DNA from: Paracoccaceae bacterium
GTDB lineage: Bacteria; Pseudomonadota; Alphaproteobacteria; Rhodobacterales; Rhodobacteraceae
Direction: 5' to 3'
NCBI GenBank assembly: GCA_007123625.1
Contig: SKKS01000008.1
Location: forward strand, 1 to 12,445
Length of the DNA stretch: 12,445 nucleotides
The notes beneath the pieces were generated by a model that worked only from the letters and a program-made list of their open reading frames with translations, did not search any database and had not been told where the DNA came from. A program made the position numbers and the translations under genes. This document shows, piece by piece, positions 7,000 to 12,445 of this stretch (position 1 is its first letter; each line of letters begins with the position of its first letter).

Positions 7000-8184
7000 C
7001 TATGAGGCCAGCGCGCGCGGGGCGCTGTTGCCGGACAGCCAGCGCATGGCCGCATCCACGCCGCCGGGATTGTGGGGAACGCCGCAGGCGGCCAAGCCCA
7101 TCTCGACCCCGGAAAGCGTTCCGGTGACCATCAGGTCATGAAAGTCACCCAGGTGACCGATGCGGAAAACCCGGTCGGCAAGCGGGCCAAGCCCGTTGCC
7201 CAGGGACATGTTGCTGCGCGCCAGGATTTCGGCGCGCAGATGGTCGGCGGAATGTCCTTCGGGCAGGCGCACGGCAGTCAGGACGCCAGAGTATTCGGCT
7301 TCGTTGGTGCACTGTATCTCAAGCCCCCAGTGACGCACGGCGCGGCGCGTCGCTTCGGCAGCGCGGGCGTGGCGGGCAAACACGTTTTCAAGACCTTCGT
7401 CCAGCAGCATGTCCAGCGCGACCTTGAGCCCCTGCAACATGTTGGTCGCGGGTGTGTAGGGAAAAAAGCCGGTGGTGTTGGCGGCGATCATGTCTTCCCA
7501 GTCCCAGAAGGATCGGGGCAGGCGGGCCGTTTTCGCGGCCTCTCGCGCCTTGGGCGACACCGCGTTGAACGACAGCCCTGGCGGCAGCATCAGGCCCTTC
7601 TGCGACCCGGCCACCGTCACGTCCACGCCCCAGGCATCGTGCCGGTAATCGATCGATCCCAGCGACGAAATGGTGTCGACCATCAGAAGCGCCGGGTGTC
7701 CGGCGGCATCGACTGCCGCGCGCACTGCCGCAATGTCCGACGTCACCCCGGTCGAGGTTTCGTTGTGAACGACGCAGACGGCCTTGATTTCGTGAGTGGT
7801 ATCGGCGCGCAAGCGCTGCTCGATCCGGTTTGCGTCGGCGCCGGTGCGCCAGTCACCTTCGAGGAATTCGGCCGCGATGCCCAGCTTGGCGGCCATCTTG
7901 CTCCAGAGCGTCGCAAACCAGCCGGTCTGGAACATCAGCACCTTGTCACCGGGGGACAGCGTGTTCACCAGCGCGGCTTCCCATGCGCCGGTGCCCGATG
8001 CGGGATAGATGATGACGGGCTGTTCGGTCCGGAATACCAGTTTCACCCGCTTCAGGACATCCGCGCCAAGTTTCTGGAATTCGGGCCCGCGATGGTCGAT
8101 CGTGGGAATCGCAAGCGCCGAAAGGATCGGCAGTGGCGTATTCGTCGGCCCAGGAATCTGAAGAAAGTGGCGCCCGGTATGCAT
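7000..8184 (-). CDS. PLP-dependent class V aminotransferase, serine/aspartate-glyoxylate type
   Basis: A 394-residue cytoplasmic fold-type I aminotransferase of the alanine/serine-glyoxylate group, which converts glyoxylate to glycine using serine, alanine or aspartate as donor. Visible motifs are the IPGPTNTP start (10-17), PTIDHRGPEF (27-36), PASGTGAWEAALVNTLSPGD (61-80), HNETSTGV (140-147), the PLP aspartate in MVDTISSLGSID (D170), the Schiff-base lysine in GSQKGLMLPPG (K196), FFPYTPATN (240-248) and RIGHLGDF (R341, expected to bind a substrate carboxylate). The pattern resembles the BhcA/SgaA branch. The start at 8184 is chosen for AAGGGA upstream and the family-like N-terminus; an in-frame ATG at 8235 lies near the promoter palindrome. 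It is the first gene of the minus-strand operon and divergent from the FAD/Fe-S enzyme. The true donor and acceptor are not determined. Confidence 0.9.
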   Translation of the reverse strand: MHTGRHFLQIPGPTNTPLPILSALAIPTIDHRGPEFQKLGADVLKRVKLVFRTEQPVIIYPASGTGAWEAALVNTLSPGDKVLMFQTGWFATLWSKMAAKLGIAAEFLEGDWRTGADANRIEQRLRADTTHEIKAVCVVHNETSTGVTSDIAAVRAAVDAAGHPALLMVDTISSLGSIDYRHDAWGVDVTVAGSQKGLMLPPGLSFNAVSPKAREAAKTARLPRSFWDWEDMIAANTTGFFPYTPATNMLQGLKVALDMLLDEGLENVFARHARAAEATRRAVRHWGLEIQCTNEAEYSGVLTAVRLPEGHSADHLRAEILARSNMSLGNGLGPLADRVFRIGHLGDFHDLMVTGTLSGVEMGLAACGVPHNPGGVDAAMRWLSGNSAPRALAS

Positions 8185-8244
8185 GTCTTTGTCCCTTGGT
8201 TGGCAGGTGACGCGGCGTTGTTCGTTTATCTGCACTCATCATGT

Positions 8245-8259
8245 TGCATATTGTATGCA
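8245..8259. promoter_or_regulatory. Palindromic operator candidate in the divergent promoter region
   Basis: TGCATA-TTG-TATGCA is a perfect 6-3-6 inverted repeat in an AT-rich patch of otherwise GC-rich DNA. It is 60 bases from the aminotransferase start (8184) and 59 from the FAD/Fe-S gene start (8319), so it sits almost at the centre of the divergent region. FCD-type GntR proteins commonly bind short palindromes of the TTGTATACAA kind, and such a regulator is encoded at 11299. On the minus strand a TACAAT hexamer (8255-8250) within the palindrome could be a -10 box for the aminotransferase-TRAP operon, but no good -35 box is seen. Binding is inferred. Confidence 0.6.
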
Positions 8260-8306
8260 GTTCGGGCAAGACTTTTGTTGAGGCATGCTCCGCCTTGGGC
8301 GTATTC

Positions 8307-8312
8307 GAGGAA
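8307..8312 (+). promoter_or_regulatory. Ribosome binding site deciding the start of the FAD/Fe-S enzyme
   Basis: GAGGAA ends six bases before the ATG at 8319. It favours this start over the in-frame ATG at 8241, which has no comparable site and lies against the promoter palindrome. Confidence 0.7.
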
Positions 8313-8318
8313 GTGACG

Positions 8319-11276
8319 ATGAACGTACCATCGCCTGTTGCCACACCCCTTGTCAGGCCCGGCAACGGCCTGCCTGCACAGCTTCGGAAGGATCTGGCGC
8401 AGCGGATGGAGGGGCCGGTGGCCGCGGACGCCTTTACCCGCGGGCGCTATGCGACGGACGCTTCCATTTATCAGATCATGCCAAAGGTCGTGGCCTTTCC
8501 CCGGCACGCCGAGGATGTGGCCGCCGCGCTGGACGTCGCGCGTGCCCACGGCGTACCGGTCATTGCGCGCGGCGGTGGCACGTCGCAGAACGGGCAGCCA
8601 ATCGGGGACGGTATCGTTCTTGATTTCAGCAGATATTTCAATGACATGATCAGCATCGATACCGATGCCCTGACGGCGACGGTGCAGCCGGGGATGGTGC
8701 TGGCCACGCTCAATGCCACATTGCGCGAGAAGGGCCTTTTCTTTCCGGTGGAACCCTCGACCGCCAGCCGCTGCACCATCGGGGGCATGGCGGGGAACAA
8801 CTCGTGCGGGGCGCGGTCGCTGGCTTATGGCAAGATGTCGGACAATGTCCTGGCGATCGAGGCGCTTTTGCACGACGGCACCCGAGCGCGCTTCGGCACC
8901 GACATCCGCGGCCCCGAGGCCGACAGGATGGCGCGCGACCTGTGGGCCCTGGCCGACCGCGAGCGTGACGAGATCGCGGCGCGGTTTCCGCAGGTCCAGC
9001 GCCGGGTCGGTGGTTACAACCTGGATGCCTTGCTGGGCGATCACCCCGATTTCGCGCAGCTGCTGGTGGGGTCCGAAGGGACGCTGGCGCTCAGCCGCGA
9101 ACTGGTGCTGAAACTGGCGCGCATTCCCGATCACCGTGTCATGGGGGTGTGCCATTTCCCTGGCTTCCGGGCGGCGATGGAAACCACCCGGCATCTGGTG
9201 GATCTGGGCCCTACTGCAGTGGAACTGGTCGACAACAACGTGCTGACACTGGGCGCGGATATTCCGATGTTCCGCCAGACGCTGGCGCAGATTACGCGCG
9301 GTACGCCGGACTGCCTGTTGCTGGTGGAATTCGCGGGCGACAACGCGGCAGAACTGGAGCGGGCGCTGGACCGGCTTGAGACCTGCATGGCCGATCACGG
9401 CCATGCCGACGCGGTGGTGCGAATCAGCACACCAGCGGTCCAGCGGCAGGTCTGGGACGTGCGCGAAGCCTGTCTCAACATCATGATGTCGGCCAAGGGC
9501 GATGCACGGCCCGTCAGTTTCATCGAGGATTGCGCGGTGCCACTGGAGCATCTGGCCGATTACACCGATGCGATCACCGATCTGTTCGCGCGTCACGGCA
9601 CACGCGGGACATGGTATGCCCATGCGTCGGTCGGATGCCTGCATGTACGGCCCATTCTGAACCTGAAGAACCCCGAGGGCGTGCGCGCCATGCGCGCCAT
9701 CGCCGAAGAGGCGATGGAGCTTGTGCGCAAATTCAAGGGGTCGCATTCAGGCGAGCACGGCGACGGCATTTCGCGGTCGGAGTTTCATGAACGCATGTTC
9801 GGGCCGCAACTGGTCCACGCGTTCGAGGCGGTCAAGGACAGGTTCGACCCCGACGCGCGGCTCAATCCCGGCAAGATCGTGCGCCCGCACCGCATGGACG
9901 ACACGTCATTGATGCGGTTCCCGCCAGGATACCGGGGCTCTGCGCTTGCGCGCCCGGTGCTGGACTGGAGCGACTCGGGCGGCTTCGGTGCGGCGGTCGA
10001 GATGTGCAATAACAATGGTACCTGCCGCAAGCTGTCGGGCGGCGGCATGTGTCCCAGCTACCGGGTCACGCGCAACGAACGTGACAGCACGCGTGGGCGC
10101 GCCAACAGCCTGCGGCTGGCCATGTCCGGACAACTGGGCCGCGATGCCATGACCTCGGCCGACATGAAGGAGACGCTTGCCCTGTGCGTGGGCTGCAAGG
10201 CGTGCCGCCGCGAATGCCCTACCGGGGTCGACATGGCAAAGCTGAAGGTCGAGTTCCAGCACCAGTACCATGCGCGCCACGGCACGCCCCTGCGCGAGAA
10301 GCTGGTCGCCTGGTTGCCGCACTATGCGCCGATTGCGGCACGGCTTCGCTGGCTGGTCAATCTGCGCGATCGGGTGCCGGGGCTGGCGGCGTTGTCGGAA
10401 CGGGTGGTCGGGTTGAGTGCGCGCCGCGCGCTGCCGGTCTGGGTGGCGCCCTGGCGTGATCCGGGCCGCACGGCCCGGGCCGAAGACATCCGCGGGGACG
10501 GGCTGGATCTGGTGGTGTTTGCCGACACGTTCAACCGCTATTTCGAGCCTGAAAACCTGAACGCGGCCTGCGCGGTGCTGACGGCGTGCGGCTATCGCGT
10601 GCATCGGGCGCCAAGGGGCAACTCTGCGCGCCCGCTTTGCTGTGGACGTACCTTCCTGTCGGCGGGCGCGGTCGACCAGGCCCGCGACGAAGCCCGGCGC
10701 ACGGCGCAGGCACTGGCGCCGCTGGTGGCGAAGGGGGCGCGAATCGTTGGGTTGGAGCCCTCGTGCCTGCTGACACTGCGCGATGAGTTTCGCAACCTGT
10801 TGCCGCGTACGGACTGGGAGCCGCTGGCCAAGGCTGCGCGGCTGTTCGAAGAGGTGCTGGCCGAGGATCTGGACGCGGGCCGCATCCGTCTGCCGCTGGC
10901 GGACCAGAGCGGCCGGGTTGCGCATCTGCACGGGCATTGCCACCAGAAATCGTTCGGGGTGATGGGGTCGGTGGAACAGGTGCTGCGCGCGGTGCCGGGG
11001 CTTGAGGTGCGGATGATCGAGTCGGCCTGTTGCGGTATGGCGGGGCCGTTCGGGCATCAGGCCGAAAGCTATGACGTGTCGGTCGCGATGGGCGAGTTGT
11101 CGCTGCTGCCTGCGGTGCGGTCAGCCGGCGCGGATGATCTGATCGTGGCGGATGGCACCAGCTGCCGCAGCCAGATCGCGGCGGGGTCGGGGCGCGCGGC
11201 GGTCCATGTGGCGCGGGTGTTGCACGATTGCCTGGCCGGTCCGGCAGACGTGGACAGCGCGGAGAGTTCCGGCTAG
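8319..11276 (+). CDS. Fused FAD-binding and Fe-S 2-hydroxyacid dehydrogenase (YdiJ / D-2-hydroxyglutarate dehydrogenase-like)
   Basis: A 985-residue protein that joins a GlcD/D-lactate-dehydrogenase-like flavin unit to a GlcF-like Fe-S unit. It probably oxidises a D-2-hydroxyacid to a 2-oxoacid and passes electrons to the respiratory chain. The FAD_binding_4 region (about 55-195) contains ARGGGTSQNGQ (83-93) and EPSTASRCTIGGMAGNNSCG (145-164). The FAD-oxidase C domain ends near 520 and holds H435, H442 and E479 (SGEHGDG), which correspond to the metal-binding residues of D-2-hydroxyglutarate dehydrogenases. The Fe-S part has C563, C569 and C578-P, then C623-x2-C626-x2-C629-x3-C633-P. Two CCG-type motifs follow (C774-C775-G; C904-C905-G), with HLHGHCHQKS at 869-878. 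The start at 8319 has GAGGAA at the right distance; the ATG at 8241 overlaps the palindrome and is less likely. It is transcribed with the GntR gene. The substrate (glycolate, D-lactate, D-2-hydroxyglutarate or another) is not fixed by sequence. Confidence 0.92.
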   Translation: MNVPSPVATPLVRPGNGLPAQLRKDLAQRMEGPVAADAFTRGRYATDASIYQIMPKVVAFPRHAEDVAAALDVARAHGVPVIARGGGTSQNGQPIGDGIVLDFSRYFNDMISIDTDALTATVQPGMVLATLNATLREKGLFFPVEPSTASRCTIGGMAGNNSCGARSLAYGKMSDNVLAIEALLHDGTRARFGTDIRGPEADRMARDLWALADRERDEIAARFPQVQRRVGGYNLDALLGDHPDFAQLLVGSEGTLALSRELVLKLARIPDHRVMGVCHFPGFRAAMETTRHLVDLGPTAVELVDNNVLTLGADIPMFRQTLAQITRGTPDCLLLVEFAGDNAAELERALDRLETCMADHGHADAVVRISTPAVQRQVWDVREACLNIMMSAKGDARPVSFIEDCAVPLEHLADYTDAITDLFARHGTRGTWYAHASVGCLHVRPILNLKNPEGVRAMRAIAEEAMELVRKFKGSHSGEHGDGISRSEFHERMFGPQLVHAFEAVKDRFDPDARLNPGKIVRPHRMDDTSLMRFPPGYRGSALARPVLDWSDSGGFGAAVEMCNNNGTCRKLSGGGMCPSYRVTRNERDSTRGRANSLRLAMSGQLGRDAMTSADMKETLALCVGCKACRRECPTGVDMAKLKVEFQHQYHARHGTPLREKLVAWLPHYAPIAARLRWLVNLRDRVPGLAALSERVVGLSARRALPVWVAPWRDPGRTARAEDIRGDGLDLVVFADTFNRYFEPENLNAACAVLTACGYRVHRAPRGNSARPLCCGRTFLSAGAVDQARDEARRTAQALAPLVAKGARIVGLEPSCLLTLRDEFRNLLPRTDWEPLAKAARLFEEVLAEDLDAGRIRLPLADQSGRVAHLHGHCHQKSFGVMGSVEQVLRAVPGLEVRMIESACCGMAGPFGHQAESYDVSVAMGELSLLPAVRSAGADDLIVADGTSCRSQIAAGSGRAAVHVARVLHDCLAGPADVDSAESSG

Positions 11277-11298
11277 GCTTTCGAGAAAGGACATGGAA

Positions 11299-11973
11299 AT
11301 GAATGCACCGGACCGGGCAGCGACAACCGACGCGATCAGCAGGAACTACCTGCATGACGAGGTTGCGAAACGGATCCGGGCGCTGATCCAGTCCGGCGCA
11401 CTGAAGCCGCGCGAAAGATTGAATGAATCAGAGCTTTCCCGGCGTTTTGGTATTTCGCGCACCCCCCTGCGCGAGGCGATCAAGATCCTGACTGCCGAGG
11501 GGCTGCTCGAAGCCTTGCCCAACCGCGGTGCACAGGTCGCGAGCATTTCGCTTCAGGAAATCGAGGACATGCTCGACGTGATTGCCGGGCTCGAGGCATT
11601 GGCGGCCGAACTGGCCTGCCAGAAGGCGGATCAGAGCGAGATCGACACCATCGCCGAGCTGACTGACGAAATGGAGAGTGCCTTTGCCAGCGGCGAGGCG
11701 CCCGAGTATTTCGATCTCAACCTCCAGATCCACGAACACCTTCTGGAGGCATCGCACAACCCGACGTTGGTGGGCCTGTATCGCAACCTGTCCACCCGCA
11801 TCCAGCGCGCGCGCTTCACCGCCCACAAGACCCCCCGTCAATGGGAGATCGCAATGGACGAGCACCGGCAAATGGTCGCGCTGCTGCGCAGCCGCAACGG
11901 GCAGGCGCTGGCCGCGCTGGTCAAGGCCCATGTGCGCAGCAAGAAAGACGAAATCGTCGCCCAGTTCGGGTAG
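11299..11973 (+). CDS. GntR family transcriptional regulator, FCD subfamily
   Basis: A 224-residue DNA-binding regulator. The N-terminal winged helix-turn-helix (about 17-83) includes LNESELSRRFGISRTPLREA and the wing LLEALPNRGAQVASIS. The C-terminal all-helical FCD domain (about 88-215) carries likely metal/effector ligands N141, H145 (NLQIHEH), H189 (DEHRQMV) and H211 (KAHVRSK). FCD proteins usually sense small carboxylates such as lactate, glycolate, malonate or citrate. The start at 11299 is preferred because AAAGG lies eight bases upstream; the ATG at 11293 has the same site only two bases away and would add two residues. It starts 22 bp after the FAD/Fe-S gene, so the two form an operon. 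It is the obvious candidate to bind the palindrome at 8245-8259 and control both divergent units. The effector is unknown. Confidence 0.93.
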   Translation: MNAPDRAATTDAISRNYLHDEVAKRIRALIQSGALKPRERLNESELSRRFGISRTPLREAIKILTAEGLLEALPNRGAQVASISLQEIEDMLDVIAGLEALAAELACQKADQSEIDTIAELTDEMESAFASGEAPEYFDLNLQIHEHLLEASHNPTLVGLYRNLSTRIQRARFTAHKTPRQWEIAMDEHRQMVALLRSRNGQALAALVKAHVRSKKDEIVAQFG

Positions 11974-12125
11974 TGTGTGCCACGCCACCGGCATGTCGGG
12001 CCCGGTGCGTCGGTGCCGTCAGACGGGGGGGCGACGCGCGAGGCTTGAAAGACATGACCGGTCGGGTCGCGCGCGGATTGGGGCGTAGCCAACAGGTTTC
12101 TGGCACGATGCATGGCAATCAGATG

Positions 12126-12161
12126 CGCCGCTATCCCACCCCGGCAGGTGGGATAGCGGCG
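12126..12161. terminator. Perfect 15-bp hairpin between the convergent gntR and typA genes
   Basis: CGCCGCTATCCCACC pairs exactly with GGTGGGATAGCGGCG around the six-base loop CCGGCA; a G-T pair can extend it. It lies 20 bp beyond the typA stop (minus strand) and about 150 bp beyond the gntR stop (plus strand), the place for a shared bidirectional terminator. Neither side has a clear T run, so termination by the hairpin alone is not certain. The rest of 11974-12181 holds no gene that I can recognise. Confidence 0.65.
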
Positions 12162-12181
12162 TCATCGCGGCGCAGCCTGGG

Positions 12182-12445
12182 TCACGCGCTGGCGCGGGCC
12201 TGGCGTTTGCGTTCGTGCGGGCACAGGAAGCGCTTGCGCAGGCGGATCGCGTTGGGCGTCACTTCGACCAATTCATCGTCATCGATATAAGCGATGGCCT
12301 GTTCCAGCGACATGATCGTGGGCGGCGTCAGCTTGACCGCGTCATCGGTGCCCGAGGCGCGTACGTTTGTGAGCTTCTTGCCCTTGAGCGGGTTCACTTC
12401 CAGGTCGTTGTCACGCGAATGCTCGCCGATGATCATGCCCTGATA
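12182..12445 (-). CDS. typA: TypA/BipA ribosome-associated GTPase, C-terminal fragment (cut by window edge)
   Basis: Only the last 87 residues are in the window; the GTPase domain lies to the right. The reading frame is open to position 12445, where it reads YQGMIIGEH, and ends at the stop at 12182-12184. The sequence is typical of the TypA/BipA C-terminal domain: GMIIGEHSRDNDLEVNPLKG, KLTNVRASGTDDAVKLTPP, MSLEQAIAYIDDDELVEVTP, IRLRKRFLCPHERKRQ. The protein is a translational GTPase acting on ribosome assembly and stress adaptation. The internal ATG at 12436 is not the start. It is a conserved housekeeping gene, convergent with gntR and not part of the catabolic locus. Confidence 0.95.
   Translation of the reverse strand, partial: YQGMIIGEHSRDNDLEVNPLKGKKLTNVRASGTDDAVKLTPPTIMSLEQAIAYIDDDELVEVTPNAIRLRKRFLCPHERKRQARASA

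Noticed and set aside
7072..8316. Plus-strand open frame of 414 codons opposite the aminotransferase
   Set aside because: The opposite strand holds a convincing PLP enzyme with all key residues. This frame gives a low-complexity protein and would run over the promoter palindrome.
8226..9746. Minus-strand open frame of 506 codons opposite the FAD/Fe-S gene
   Set aside because: It is antisense to a gene with clear domains. Its translation is rich in H, R, Q and P with no family resemblance, as is usual for shadow frames in GC-rich DNA.
9906..11057. Minus-strand open frame of 383 codons
   Set aside because: It is antisense to the Fe-S half of the dehydrogenase; the composition is that of a shadow frame and no motif is recognisable.
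7000..11973. A full beta-hydroxyaspartate cycle cluster
   Set aside because: Only a BhcA-like aminotransferase is present; no aldolase, dehydratase, imine reductase or IclR regulator is found in the window.

Overview
The window looks like chromosomal DNA of a high-GC alphaproteobacterium, most likely from the Rhodobacteraceae (Roseobacter/Paracoccus type). The basis is the base composition and the overall look of the proteins: a CorC/HlyC-type protein, a TRAP transporter, an FCD-type GntR regulator and TypA. No rRNA or other strong taxonomic marker is present, so this is an inference.

Layout: (1) Positions 1-887 hold no intact gene. From about 345 to 833 lies a frameshifted remnant of an IS21-family istB gene; 1-344 is unexplained. 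(2) Positions 888-8184 are a minus-strand run of seven genes. In transcription order they are a class V aminotransferase (serine/aspartate-glyoxylate type), dctP, dctQ and dctM of a TRAP transporter, a SAM-dependent methyltransferase, a TIM-barrel sugar-phosphate isomerase/epimerase-like protein, and a CNNM/CBS/CorC_HlyC membrane protein. (3) Positions 8319-11973 run the other way: a 985-residue fused FAD/Fe-S 2-hydroxyacid dehydrogenase (YdiJ/D-2-hydroxyglutarate dehydrogenase type), then a GntR/FCD regulator. (4) At the right edge is the C-terminal end of typA (bipA) on the minus strand, separated from the regulator gene by a perfect 15-bp hairpin.

The genes from about 2254 to 11973, without the CorC-like gene, look like one divergently transcribed catabolic locus. 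A periplasmic protein and two membrane subunits would import a small carboxylate. The FAD/Fe-S enzyme would oxidise a 2-hydroxyacid to a 2-oxoacid. The aminotransferase would use glyoxylate or a related oxoacid, and the TIM-barrel protein could isomerise a product. The GntR/FCD protein would sense a carboxylate. A perfect palindrome (TGCATA-TTG-TATGCA, 8245-8259) sits almost exactly midway between the two divergent start codons and is the best candidate for its operator. The substrate cannot be read from the sequence.

The most notable points are this palindrome, a terminator-like hairpin between dctP and dctQ, a methyltransferase joined to dctM by a 4-base ATGA overlap, and a BhcA/serine-glyoxylate-type aminotransferase without the other beta-hydroxyaspartate-cycle genes beside it. 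I see no clearly new defence, mobile or RNA system.
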